DNA from: Carex sylvatica
Taxonomy: Eukaryota > Streptophyta > Magnoliopsida > Poales > Cyperaceae
Length of the DNA stretch: 22,054 bases
Assembly: GCA_964058845.1 (NCBI GenBank)
Contig: CAXKVR010000633.1
Span: forward strand, 1 to 22,054
Direction: 5' to 3'
Of the stretch, positions 7,961-17,443 are shown piece by piece. Below the pieces are notes generated by a model. The model had not been told where the DNA came from and ran no database searches. It saw only the letters and a list, made by a program, of their open reading frames with translations. The position numbers and the translations under genes were made by a program. The first letter of the stretch is position 1. Each line of letters opens with the position of its first letter.

Positions 7961-9759
7961 AAGCTTCGTTTATTGGATATGATATCTTTGAGAAACTTAG
8001 CATAGGTTGGCATTTGGGTCAAAGCCCCGGTGAATGGGATGGTAATGTGCAGTTGCTTGAGAACTCCAAGAAAGTTTGAGAACTGTTCATTGAGTCGGGT
8101 TTCGGCTAATCTTTGTGGAAATGGTACTGGTGGCCGGTAGGGCGGTGGTTTCTCGGTCACCTTCTTCTTCTGTCTGTCGGTTTCATTCTGTACGGGCCGT
8201 ACGGTATTCGTACGGACCGTATGGTCTGTCTTCTCAGTTACAACTTCAATCGGATCAGGCTTTGACTGTTCGGAAATCACAGGGGGTGTCTGTACGGGCC
8301 GTATGGGATTCGTACGGACCGTATGATCGGCTTCTGGCTCGACAGGTATGGCTGGTCCTTGGTACTGTGTCCCACTTCGCAATGTTACCGCTTTGGCTTC
8401 TCCCCTGTGGTTAATCTCTGGTTGGCTTGGTAGCATTCCAGGTTGTGGTGGTGCGGTTTGGCTCCCACTTTGAGGTTTGTTTTGGGCAAAACTTGCCAAT
8501 TGAGCACTGATCGTTTGCATTTGCTCGAAAATCATTTGATTCATCTTCCCTTGTTCATGCATGAAGTTTTCTACTGCAGGGGCAACATAGGGCTTAGATG
8601 GTCCAGAATATGGTGGTCGATTGTTTGAGTTATTGAATGCAGCATTGTTGTAGAAGTTGCGGTTGTTATTATTGCTGCTAGAAGGGTTGTTGTTGAATTG
8701 TGTGGGATTGTTCTGCTTCCACCTCCAATTCTGTTGTTCAATCGGGTCCTTGGAATAGGTTCGGCTGAAAGGAGGTTTTGGGAAGTAGGATGGTTCACTG
8801 TTGAGGGAATTAACTTGCTCGGGCCCTTCATCCCTTTGCGCAAGCGGGCAATTCTCATACTCGTGCCCCTCATCTCCACACATAACGCAAGACTGTGGTT
8901 GCTGATTACCAAGTGCTTTGACACTCATCTTGTCATAAGCCCTCTGCATGGTATCTAACTTAGCGGTGAGAGCGGTGATCTGATCGACCTCAAGTCGGCC
9001 TCCTCCAGTTGCTCGATTGCCCTCTCCGCCGGACCACTGTTGGTTAGTCGCCATATTGTCGATTAAGTTCATTGCCTCAGTAGCGTCTCGATCCATGAGA
9101 GCTCCTCCTGCAACTGCATCTACAGAAGTACGAGTGGTATCAGTTAACCCAGCATAAAAAGATTGAATAAGTAACCATTCGGGAATACCATGATGTGGGC
9201 AAGAGTATTGCAATTCTCTAAACCTTTCCCAGGCCTCATTCAGTGGTTCATCAGACCTTTGTTTGAAACTGGTCAGTTGGGTCCTAACCTTGGCAGTTCT
9301 TTTATGGGGGAAAAATCTGGTCAAAAACAGTTTGGACAATTCCCTCCAAGTGGTAATTGAATCCCTTGGTAATGACCCTAACCATTTCTTGGCTTTATCC
9401 CTAAGAGTGAAAGGAAATAAAGCAAGTCTAATATAATCAGCTGTTGCGCCATTAATTTTAATGGTGGCACAGCATTCAAGGAAGGTCTGAACATGGGCAT
9501 GCGGATCCTCATGATCCATGCCATGGAAGGTGTTTTGCTGCACGATGTTGACAACGCCCGGATTGAAGTTGGGTTGGTTGCCGACAATCCTTGGCAATCG
9601 AATTGCTCCTCTAACATCTCCAGCTCTCGGGACATTGAACTCTCGCAATGTCCTTGGCGCATAGTTTGCTCCTTCGTCATCAGAGTATTGATCCTCGTTG
9701 GTTGGAGCTTGTCCAGTACCATCGTTAAGTGGATCTTGTTCAGCACCGTGGTTGTTCAT
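7942..9759 (-). CDS. gag: Gag polyprotein of element 1
   Basis: This 605-aa frame has a true ATG. Gag forms the virus-like particle and binds the element RNA. Residues ~90-215 match the Retrotrans_gag capsid domain (ALFPFTLRDKAKKWL, FLTRFFPHKRT, WERFRELQYSCPHHG). A CX2CX4HX4C zinc knuckle lies at 291-304. An Asn-rich low-complexity region spans ~355-380. Two palindrome pairs are translated at ~478-491 and ~512-524 as HTVRT-type and IRPVQ/VRPVQ peptides, in a proline-rich linker. The C-terminal LKQLHITIPFTGAL and PTYAKFLKDIISNK are the usual lead-in to the protease in Athila Gag-Pol. The frame ends early because of a frameshift in a G6 run (plus-strand C6 at about 7955-7960); homology continues in another frame. 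Athila Gag and Pol are normally one frame. Confidence 0.92.
   Translation of the reverse strand: MNNHGAEQDPLNDGTGQAPTNEDQYSDDEGANYAPRTLREFNVPRAGDVRGAIRLPRIVGNQPNFNPGVVNIVQQNTFHGMDHEDPHAHVQTFLECCATIKINGATADYIRLALFPFTLRDKAKKWLGSLPRDSITTWRELSKLFLTRFFPHKRTAKVRTQLTSFKQRSDEPLNEAWERFRELQYSCPHHGIPEWLLIQSFYAGLTDTTRTSVDAVAGGALMDRDATEAMNLIDNMATNQQWSGGEGNRATGGGRLEVDQITALTAKLDTMQRAYDKMSVKALGNQQPQSCVMCGDEGHEYENCPLAQRDEGPEQVNSLNSEPSYFPKPPFSRTYSKDPIEQQNWRWKQNNPTQFNNNPSSSNNNNRNFYNNAAFNNSNNRPPYSGPSKPYVAPAVENFMHEQGKMNQMIFEQMQTISAQLASFAQNKPQSGSQTAPPQPGMLPSQPEINHRGEAKAVTLRSGTQYQGPAIPVEPEADHTVRTNPIRPVQTPPVISEQSKPDPIEVVTEKTDHTVRTNTVRPVQNETDRQKKKVTEKPPPYRPPVPFPQRLAETRLNEQFSNFLGVLKQLHITIPFTGALTQMPTYAKFLKDIISNKRSLGGMRR
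8191..8323. repeat. Two TACGGNCCGTA pairs inside gag
   Basis: Exact copies start at 8191/8211 and 8293/8313. Each pair is spaced 20 bp, and the pairs are 102 bp apart. Because 20 is not a multiple of three, the two members of a pair are read in different frames. Confidence 0.96.
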
Positions 9760-10019
9760 TTCGCTTTGTTCTGGATCTGTCTGGCCTCTGTTGTCGGTTT
9801 GTATGGTCCGTATGAATCTTGTACGGGCCGTACGGAGAGGTGACAGATGTGGGGGTGCTAGAACAAATGTGTTGGAAGTTTGCCCTTTGCTTCTGAGATG
9901 GTAGTGATTCTTGGGCAGTGACTCTTCCAGTATGTTCCTGCAAAGATGAAATACGAAAAATTAAAATTAAAATCTAGAATCAAGCAAAAATAAGAAAAAG
10001 TATAGAATTTTAATTGACG
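9760..10019 (-). other. 5' leader of element 1 between PBS and gag
   Basis: About 260 bp, expected to hold the packaging signal. The only clear structure is a palindrome pair at 9802 (one mismatch) and 9822 (exact), spaced 20 bp, 27-47 bp upstream of the gag ATG. A short open frame on the same strand (9740-9943) overlaps the gag start out of frame and is probably accidental. Confidence 0.75.
9802..9832. repeat. TACGGNCCGTA pair in the gag leader
   Basis: Sites start at 9802 (TATGGTCCGTA) and 9822 (TACGGGCCGTA), spaced 20 bp. Confidence 0.93.
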
Positions 10020-10037
10020 TCCCCGGCAACGGCGCCA
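10020..10037 (-). promoter_or_regulatory. Primer-binding site, tRNA-Asp type, element 1
   Basis: The minus strand reads TGGCGCCGTTGCCGGGGA, a perfect 18-base complement of the 3' end of plant tRNA-Asp(GTC) including CCA. It lies six bases inside the LTR end (GATCA, AGTTTT, then the PBS). It primes minus-strand DNA synthesis and fixes the element orientation. Confidence 0.93.
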
Positions 10038-10043
10038 AAAACT

Positions 10044-10813
10044 TGATCGCACAAGAATATATGCCAAAAAGTCTCAGTATAGCAAGCTATACTTTTTAAA
10101 CCTTTGTTATACTCTGTCAATTCAGATAGCAAGTGTACTATCCTGTCGTTGAGTATGCTCAGGTATCGATCCACAGGGACGGAATAAAAACACTGGACTT
10201 ATCCTAAAATCACTGAAGATTCTAGAAGTGAGAGAAATTGGTTTGGTTTTAGTTCTAACAATTCTACTGATTAAAAGACAATAAAAGATGATTAAAGTTG
10301 TTTTCAATTGATAAAAGGGAGTTTCCAGGGTTCAGATTTCATTTCTGTTCAGCCTCGAGGCGTACGGCCTGTACAGATTTCTGTACGGTCCGTATGGGAC
10401 CCCGAGTTAATGCTGCAACTACTGTTTTCTGTGTTGATACTGTGTTTAGGGTTTCTTTTGACCAGATCTAGATACCTAACCTCAACTTTCGCATTTTGGC
10501 CTGATACCCGATTACCGGACTCTACAGGATCCCGTACGGACCGTATACCTGGGCCTTGACTTAGAGACTTTGTGCCTCTGTTGTGGATCCTTCTGTGTGG
10601 TTGGGCAGATCTTGTACGGTCCGTACAGAATGTCATACGGTATGAAAAGTAGTCAGATGCAGATTTTCACCCTTTTTCCTGCAAAATACCAAACAAAGCA
10701 TAGCAGTACCACATTTCATCGAAATACAAGTAAAAAGTCCACATTCATAGGTTTTAAAGCACAGGTTTCATTGTAAATTAGGGCCATAATTTAGATATAA
10801 TATGGAGATATCA
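10044..10813 (-). repeat. 5' LTR of element 1 (internally deleted)
   Basis: The LTR runs from TGATCGC (10044, next to the PBS) to GATATCA (10813), with TG...CA ends. It is 770 bp against an inferred ~1.45 kb for the intact form. The deletion lies between 10522 and 10523 and matches bases 37-711 of the 3' LTR. A 4-bp deletion also removes the centre of one palindrome at 10636. The lost block may include promoter sequence, so this copy may be transcriptionally weak. I could not place the TATA box with confidence. Confidence 0.93.
10363..10646. repeat. Palindrome sites in the 5' LTR
   Basis: A pair lies at 10363 (one mismatch) and 10384 (exact), spaced 21 bp. A single exact copy lies at 10535; its partner was lost with the 675-bp deletion. 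An exact copy at 10615 is followed by a truncated copy at 10636, where the 3' LTR has a full site. Confidence 0.92.
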
Positions 10814-10818
10814 CATTC

Positions 10819-11261
10819 GTTTACGCAGGAAATGCGAAACAATTTTAAAAAGGGTTCAGAACCGTTTGCGGTGTGACCATACCTCATGCGAGAGCCGTTA
10901 ATACCGCACAGTCTCCAACTTAACTAGATTTTGCCTTTCCTTTATAAACTGAATGATTATACTGCAAGGCACACCGCATGTAGTCTACTTTCTTTCATTT
11001 CTGATTCTTTCTCCCTGATCATCTTTTCTCAGTCCACTCTCATGCCCGCTTAGCTCGATTGTTGATATTTCCCTCGTTATTGTCATTCCTGGGGACCTTA
11101 AAAAAAAAAAAACGAAGTAAAATCATGGGTTGTTTCCCATGTTGCGCTTCATTTAAAGTCTAGAGCTTAACTTTTTCTTATCAAGGTTAGGTGATTGGTG
11201 AGTCAGATCTCATCCTCTCGATGCTATCGTCAGGGGGGTCATTTTCAAGAAAATAGACGGA
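10819..11261 (-). other. Post-integrase spacer of element 2
   Basis: No gene is seen. It contains the hairpin at 11124-11141, an A run at ~11100-11112, and motifs of the second palindrome type: CCGTTTGCGG at 10862, CCTCATGCGA at ~10882 and CCGCAC at ~10904, about 20-22 bp apart. Confidence 0.6.
11124..11141 (-). promoter_or_regulatory. Conserved post-integrase stem-loop, element 2
   Basis: The stem is CATGGG / CCCATG with a 6-base loop, AAACAA in element orientation. Element 1 has CTTGGG / CCCAAG here. The second pair of the stem is switched in both arms, so pairing is kept. GCGC lies on the same side as in element 1. Confidence 0.7.
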
Positions 11262-11597
11262 TCACCTATATTTTGCGTCTTTATCTCTCCTAGATGAGTT
11301 ATCTTTGGTTGACGACTTGTCCATCTCATCATACCCTTCCTTTGTCTTGTTGCGGAGTTCATCATTCTTCTCAATTAGATTGGCGTCATTAGTGGCATAA
11401 GAGGCTAGGATGGATTGGTCGATAACTTCTTGTGATTCACAACCGCCTTTCACCCTAATTGGATTGTAGTAGCCTTCGTATGAAAATAATTGGTCAATGC
11501 CAAAGAGAGATTGATCTAACTCCTCCTTGTCACTACCCGAATAGTCCATCTCATTGTTGCTTAATAGCTCATCCATCGAGGTTGTCTCACCCTCCAT
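11262..11597 (-). pseudogene. Acidic linker frame after the protease remnant of element 2
   Basis: This 111-aa frame starts with a true ATG. It is rich in Asp, Glu, Ser and Asn and has no recognisable domain. It lies where the protease-RT linker should be, in the same frame as the protease remnant, after in-frame TAA and TGA codons. Where RT should begin, the sequence passes to the post-integrase spacer. It is best read as the surviving linker of a deleted Gag-Pol, not as a separate gene. Confidence 0.5.
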
Positions 11598-11606
11598 TAT
11601 TCATGC

Positions 11607-12090
11607 TTAATTGATTTCGACAAGATACCACATAGATTTCTTCATGTCGAAGACAGCTCTCTCATGACTGATATTTAATGATATCTTCATGTTTTTCATA
11701 TCTATCAGTGTGCTGCAGGTTGCTAGAAATTGTCGTCCGAGGATAATTGGTATTCTATCATCTTCCTCCATATCTATAACTATGAAATCCCTAGGTATCC
11801 ACATATTTTTTATTCTAATAGGGGCATTTAGTAGGACTCCCTTGGGGTACCGAATGGAGCGGTCTGCTAGTTGCAGTGATATACTCGTTCACCGAACCCC
11901 AATTTGTGGAAAACGAATTTAGGCATGAATCTTACTCTTGCGCCCAAGTCACACAATGCTCCGTATTGATATACTCCATATTCCCTATGGTGCATGGTAT
12001 TGAGAAGCTTCTGGGATGTTTCAATTTTTTTGATAACTTATTGAGCAGCATTGTGCTACATTTCTTAGTCAGTGTTACTCTTGCATAGTG
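11607..12090 (-). pseudogene. Retropepsin remnant, element 2
   Basis: The C-terminal half is open at 11607-11804 (IPRDFIVIDMEEDDRIPIILG, then QFLATCSTLIDM), matching the protease fold of element 1 (GDFVVMEME, IILGRPFLRTAGALID). Further upstream, in a shifted frame, is ALCDLGARVRFMP near 11910-11950. That is the active-site region, with Arg where the family has Ser. FSIPCTIGN precedes it. Several frame changes show decay. Confidence 0.8.
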
Positions 12091-13679
12091 TTGTAGCTTC
12101 TTTTGATTGTAAAATTAGCTCCTTTAGGAACTTGCCACATTGAGGAATACTCGCTATGGCTTCTGTGAAAGGTATTGTGACGTGTAATTGTTTCAACATT
12201 TCGAGAAATTTAGAGAACTTTTTATCAATCTTCGCTATGATTTGTCTCTGTGGATATGGCAGAGGTGGCTTAGAAGGTAATGGTGTGTAGACCTGTTTGT
12301 TTCGCTCAGTAACATCACCTTTGTTGGCTGGCTGTCGTGATCTTAGGGATTCTTGCGATATGCCCTATGAGTTGATGGAGGTCGCATGTGGCTCATATTC
12401 TATTTATCTTGCTAGTTCTTGAGACCGTATGCAGTCTTCCAAGACCGCATGCTGATTAGGGTTTGCGACTGGTTGGCTTGGGTGAGGATGATCGACATCT
12501 TCCAACCATGGTGGATCTGCATAATGAGTCCCTTATCGTGTCATCATTGAATTACATGCTTGGGCTGATTAAACCGCGAAGACTTTCATCAATTAGAGGA
12601 CTTGATCTTCTAGGATTTAAGTCATTTGGACTAATGAGTCTAACTACCTCTCTATCGACTTATATGTTTTCTCCTCATTGTCCAAGAATTTGTCCATCAA
12701 GTACTCAGAATATGGCTCACCAAGGGGTTGCCATGCTGGCCCTTCGTGAAGACTATACACTTGTTCTTCTAAACCTGCATTATACGTGTTAGCATTTAAG
12801 TATTGAGGTATAAAAGTGTGACTCACATAGTTGACTTGCTCTACTTTCACTTTTTCAAGAAGCGGGCATATGTCTCATGTAAGGTGAACATCTCCACATG
12901 TCTTGCACATCTCCATCTGAGCTTGAGCCTTCTTCTTGAGAGAAAGATCGTTTATGAGCTCAAATAGTTTTTTAAGTTTGGCATGGTTAGCGGTGCGATA
13001 TTGGTGGCACGTATAATGGTTGCATAACTTTTGGTACTTCGTCCCATTATTTGGTAGCTTTGGCTTTCACACAGATCGGTGATAGCCTTTGCTGCTCCTT
13101 CAACACTTAAGTTGAGAAATTATCCTTTGGTTGATAAATCTAATGCTCGTTGGTCATAGATTTGTAGCCCGCCATAGAAGGATTGAAGTACAAGCCACTC
13201 TTCTAGTCCATGATGTGGACATTCTCTCTTGATATTCTTCAGGCATTTCCATGCTTAGCTTGGGGTTTCTCCATCTTTCTGCACAAAGGAAGTAATTTGA
13301 CTTCAATACTATATGGTCCTAGATGGTGGGAAATACTTAACGAGGAAGGCTTTCTTCATTTCATCCCAACTTGTGCTTGAGCCAGCATCTAATGTTTCAA
13401 GCCATTGCAACGATTGTTCTCCCAACGATAATTGGAATTGGCGAGGTCAGAGGTCATCTTGCATGACTCCATCCACCTTGATCATGCTACAAGCGCCTTT
13501 GAATCTATTGAGGTGGATCTGAGGATTCTCGTCGGGTCGACCTTCAAAAATATATTAGTCACCAATCGGATATAGGAATTCTTAATGTCAAAATTAACTG
13601 CCTCTATATCAGGCATTATGATACTAGTTTGATCCCACAAATCTAGTGGAAGAGTGAAGTCCTTCAGCGGCCGTGACAT
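12091..13679 (-). pseudogene. gag: Gag remnant, element 2
   Basis: The ATG at 13679 opens a frame with a gag-like N-terminus. After a frame change, translation reads DENPQIHLNRFKGACSMI and LSLGEQSLQWLETLDAG near 13340-13540, which is the Retrotrans_gag capsid region. A TGA at 13447-13449 lies within it. The HHGLEEWLVLQSFYGG-type segment near 13150-13220 corresponds to HHGIPEWLLIQSFYAGL of element 1. The C-terminal FSKFLEMLKQLHVTIPFTEA near 12150-12230 corresponds to FSNFLGVLKQLHITIPFTGA. Stops and frameshifts are spread along it. A motif pair (AGACCGTATGC at 12422, AGACCGCATGC at 12442, spaced 20 bp) lies in the linker region, as in gag of element 1. Confidence 0.82.
12422..12452. repeat. Paired CCGYATGC motif in gag remnant of element 2, 20-bp spacing
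   Basis: AGACCGTATGC at 12422 and AGACCGCATGC at 12442 are near-identical and exactly 20 bp apart. Their position in the gag C-terminal linker matches the pairs of element 1. Confidence 0.8.
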
Positions 13680-14014
13680 GTTGATGGTTGCTCCGGCAAT
13701 AGAGTTAATGATAGGGGTATGTTGGTGTTAATTGGAGACTTTCCAGAGGGATCCATGTAAATGGAACTCGAGCTTGCCTTCCAACACACCTTCTTTGGGG
13801 AATATAAATATATAAATTTCTCTCCTTATAGGAGATAATTTATAACAATAATATGCCTCCAAAAGATAGATAACAAAAGTAAAGTAAAGTACTAAAAATA
13901 AAAATGCAGAAAAATAAAAAGTGTAGAAAGTAAAAGTTTTGACCTAGTCCCAGCTGTTGTTAAACACCTAAAGATAGTGCAAGAATTCTCTATGATGGGA
14001 TAATTCTTACTCTG
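13680..14014 (-). other. Leader region of element 2
   Basis: A/T-rich stretch between the gag start and the PBS. I see no gene and no clear motif pair in it. Confidence 0.55.
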
Positions 14015-14032
14015 TCCCCGGCAACAGTGCCA
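14015..14032 (-). promoter_or_regulatory. Primer-binding site of element 2 (two mismatches)
   Basis: The minus strand reads TGGCACTGTTGCCGGGGA. It differs from the tRNA-Asp complement by G to A and C to T at positions 5 and 7, consistent with methyl-cytosine deamination. The LTR edge TGATGACTC starts eight bases to the right. Confidence 0.88.
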
Positions 14033-14039
14033 AAAAGCT

Positions 14040-14880
14040 TGATGACTCTATATGAGACTACTAACTTTTAGTTTATAAAAATATACTTACTTACCATAAT
14101 TCTACTTACAGTCAGATTACAAGTGTATAATCCTACCGTGTAATAGTGTCGGGTGTCGATCCACATGGATAGATCTTTAAATGAGTAACAACTTGCACTC
14201 TGGTACTATAATTTCCCACAGATGTCAGGGTTCGATCTTATGCGTATTTGAAAGGTTATTCTACTCTAAGGTCGGCTTATGGAGAACAATTCACATTGTT
14301 TACTCGCATGTGGCACTGTCACTAACTCCCTAAGTAATAACCCTAAACCCTACTAATTACGAAGTAATAAATAAATTTCTAATTATAAATAAACAAATAA
14401 TATTCTCATATCCTGCTAAGGGAGCCCACTTGGTTCTAACCCTAGTCTTTGAACCATTGCCAAGCCTCGTTAGCCGAAGTGCTTAGTACTTACTCATATA
14501 CATCTGTTACTGAATACAATGACTAAAACATCTATTGGTATGTGGAGGACATTGGCATATAGTACATAGAACTATGCATGCAAGGATAAATTCAATAACA
14601 ATTCAAATATAACAAAATCTCAAATAGACATAAAAGAAAAATAAATATATACAGAAATAATATAGAATTCAATACATCCAAACCCTAGAGATGAGAAGCT
14701 TAGCTATTCAAAGCCATGACAAAATAAAAGGAATAAAATAAGAAAGACATAACCACAACCCTTGAAGATTGAAGAACCTCCTTAGATGGCGCCTTCTTCT
14801 CCCATCTTGAACTTCAAGTGTTTCCCTTTTCTACTCCAGAATTTCTCTTATGATATAAATGATATAATAGTAAAATAGCA
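14040..14880 (-). repeat. Partial 5' LTR of element 2
   Basis: The reverse complement aligns along its length with the solo LTR (about 16340-17443, then 18839-18874), roughly 80-85% identical by eye. It includes the region with the CATCCAAACCCTAGAG-type and TCGATCCACA-type blocks. Similarity ends near 14880, so about 0.9 kb of U3 is missing. The uninterrupted stretch 14040-14085 serves as the empty site for the Helitron. Confidence 0.85.
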
Positions 14881-15385
14881 AAGTCTTCATTAGAAGAGAA
14901 GGAAGATGCAAGATCTGAAGATGGTGTGCATGAGAGAAGAGACATCATAGGTGTTCTCCTTCCATCTCACTCTATTGTTCTCTTTCTTTATGTCTTTTGT
15001 CTCTTTTATTGTTGAACCCGTCATGAGAGGCTAAACAACCCTTTTCTAGGGTGAAGACATGTAATCTTGAATTCTTATGAGTTTAATGTAAGGTTTATTT
15101 ATATTTATCATGTGCTTATGATCTGAATTATTTCAAAGACTTACTCTTTGTGTCATTACTTGACTTGGTGCATTCTAACCTCAAAACACATGAAGATGTA
15201 TACTTCATGGTATGTTCATGGGGTTGACCAGTAGGTATAAGATTATCTTAGATCCAAGTAGAATAGATGTAATTGTTGATCTCTTGCGATCCGAACTTCA
15301 GCTAAAAACCTATTAGTATAAGGATTAGTAGATGAAGGTCACACTCTATGACCTGATGGTGGAGTAATCTTAATTGTTATTATTA
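14881..15385 (+). repeat. Probable plus-strand LTR-derived fragment
   Basis: No gene is seen. GAGAGGCTAAACAACCCTTT followed by TCTAGGG and a TGTAATCTTGAATTC stretch resemble the R/U5 blocks of the plus-strand solo LTR (GAGTAGCTAAGTTTCTC, TCTAGGG, GTATTGAATTC at ~16500-16550). It is not part of the repeat shared with 21596. It may be a remnant of a further LTR; both ends are uncertain. Confidence 0.4.
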
Positions 15386-15727
15386 TGAAAGACATATAGG
15401 AAGGATGTAATTGTGAACTTGAACATTTTTAATTTTAATAATTGAGACTTATCATTAATTTTTATGCAATTGCTTAGGTTCAGGATAAGGTATCATTCAT
15501 TTACCAGTCCTACTCAATTAGGGTGTTACAACATAACAGTAACTAACACTAGAACAGGATTAGCAAATCTCAGATTGCATTTGATACCAGTACAAGGCGT
15601 GTGTGGTTCTGATTAAATCGTATGCGATTCTGAATGAAGGTAAAACCAGCCATGTACGATTTATGTAGTAGCATGCAGATGGTAACAGAACCGCATGAGA
15701 TTGAGTAACTTTACTTGACAGGTTTAT
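15386..15727 (+). repeat. 5' LTR of element 3, first part
   Basis: Bases 15386-15647 form a direct repeat with 21596-21855. Shared blocks include TTGCTTAGGTTCAGGATAAG and GTATCATTC. Motif pairs lie at 15598/15619 (21 bp) and 15671/15693 (22 bp). The last five bases, TTTAT, are the left target-site copy of the solo LTR. Confidence 0.8.
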
Positions 15728-17254
15728 TGATAACGCCAATTTATATAGCGAAAATTACTACTTTGAAGTACGAAAAATGATGAAAAAATATATGCAAAGT
15801 AGCCATTTTTTCAAATTATTCACCGCAAATGCTTTTAGGATATTTTGGTAGGTTTTGGAGAAAGTTGCGTATTTAGGCTGAAAACAGAGCAAAAATATCA
15901 TATTTAGGCCAATTCTGAAGGAAGTGTCAAAATAGGGCATCACATAAAGTATGCAACACCTTACACGAAGTGTACAACATGCAACATGGTGGAAACATAG
16001 AAAAATTGGTTAAGTCAGGTGCCGTGAGGACTGGAGTAGACCGTATGCGGGCTCAGTGCCTAGGCCGCACGGGCACACGGATTGGATCCGTGGACTGTCT
16101 TAGTTGGATTAAATCTCGACCGTTGAGCAGCAACAGTCTAGAAGGATGAACCTATAGCTGTGGCAGACTTGCTATGATTGGAAGTTTATATATAGCAATG
16201 TTATTTATGGTATTAGATGCTAAATATAACATCAAAATGCTAAAAATAGCCTCCATGACCTCTATGGCTACACCCTTATGATTACTATATGAACCCATCA
16301 TGTAATAGGATTTAGTGTGTATATTTTAATTGTGTAAGTCCAGAAATTAGAGTATAATAGTGTGCAAATTCTGGAGTTGGAGAAGAAAAAGTGCTAGAAG
16401 TCCAAGGCAGAAGAAGAATGCGTCATCTAAGGAAGAAGGGTCTTCAATCTTCAGGGGTTGTGGTTGTCTTTCTTATTTTATTCCTTTTATTTTTCATGGC
16501 TTTGAGTAGCTAAGTTTCTCTTTTCTAGGGTTTGGATGTATTGAATTCTGTATTATTTCTTTATGTATTTATTTTTCTTTTATGTCTATTTCAGATTTCG
16601 TTATTCTTTGAATGTTATTGAAATATATCCTTGCATACATAGTTCTATCTACTATATGCCAATGTCCTCCACATACCAATAGGTGTAAGGTCATCGTATA
16701 TGGTAACAAACATATATGAGTAAGTACTAAGCACTTGGGCTAACGAGGTTTGGCAGCAGTTCATAGACTAGGGTTATAATCCAGTGGGCTTCCTTGGCAT
16801 GATATAGATTAGATGACATATTGAATTATAATTAGGAATTTATTTATTACTTTGTAATAAGTAGGGTCTAGGGTTATTACTTAGTGAGTAATAGGAGAAT
16901 GTGATTAATTAGATTAGTGTGAGTGGTTTAATTACATTACATCATGTGTCAATCTGAATTGTTCTCTGCAAGCCGACCTTAGAGTCAGAGAACCATTAAA
17001 ATACACATAAGACTGAACCCTGACATCCGTAGGGAATAATAGTACCGATGTGCGGCTCTGCTTGTGGGGTAGTTTATACCGTATGCAAGTTAGTGATAGT
17101 CCCGCATACAGGTAAACATGAGTGCTATAAATATATTTTGAATTAATTAAAATAATATCATCCAAAACCCTAGAGGCTCCCTATTTTATGGTTAACAACA
17201 ATTAACATCTCCACCTAAAACCTAGCCAGAGTAAACTCTAAAATCAACCTATAC

Positions 17255-17286
<32 letters not shown>

Positions 17287-17287
17287 T
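17255..17287. repeat. (TTA)n microsatellite
   Basis: About eleven TTA units inside the solo LTR. The corresponding part of the element 2 LTR is A/T-rich but has no such run. Confidence 0.95.
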
Positions 17288-17443
17288 AGCACACAAACCA
17301 AACAAACCGGAGAATCTAGACTGTATACGTTGTTAATCATATAAAGATCTATCATTGTGTATCGACACCTGACACTACTACACGGTAGGATTATACGCTT
17401 GTAATCTGACAGAGTAGAATTAGGGTAACTAAGTATATTTTTA

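Larger units (their letters stand above)
1..10813 (-). mobile_element. Element 1: Athila-group Ty3/gypsy LTR retrotransposon (3' LTR cut by window edge)
   Basis: The parts run in order on the minus strand: 5' LTR (10044-10813), tRNA-Asp PBS, leader, gag, protease, RT, RNase H, integrase, hairpin spacer, ATHILA-type ORF, polypurine tract and 3' LTR (up to 1006). Both LTRs begin TGATATCTCC in element orientation, and the 5' LTR ends GATCA next to the PBS. The extra ORF after pol and the DLGAS protease are Athila-group traits. The five bases after the 5' LTR, CATTC (10814-10818), should be the target-site duplication, but its partner lies outside the window. The element carries 22 exact TACGGNCCGTA palindromes. 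Gag-pol is broken in five places, so it cannot make a full polyprotein as it stands. It interrupts the spacer of the older element 2. Confidence 0.95.
10814..14880 (-). mobile_element. Element 2: old, deleted Athila-group element (interrupted by element 1)
   Basis: From right to left on the minus strand: a partial 5' LTR (14040 to ~14880), a decayed tRNA-Asp PBS, gag and protease remnants, an acidic linker frame, a post-integrase hairpin, and a spacer that stops where element 1 begins. RT, RNase H and integrase are missing between 11262 and 11160. The LTR is of the same family as the solo LTR at 15728-18874, in opposite orientation. The right boundary near 14880 is where similarity to that LTR ends and is approximate. 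Confidence 0.8.

Noticed and set aside
10020..10037. tRNA-Asp gene fragment
   Set aside because: Only the 18 bases complementary to the tRNA 3' end are present, in PBS position, at this and the two other sites (14015, 19267).
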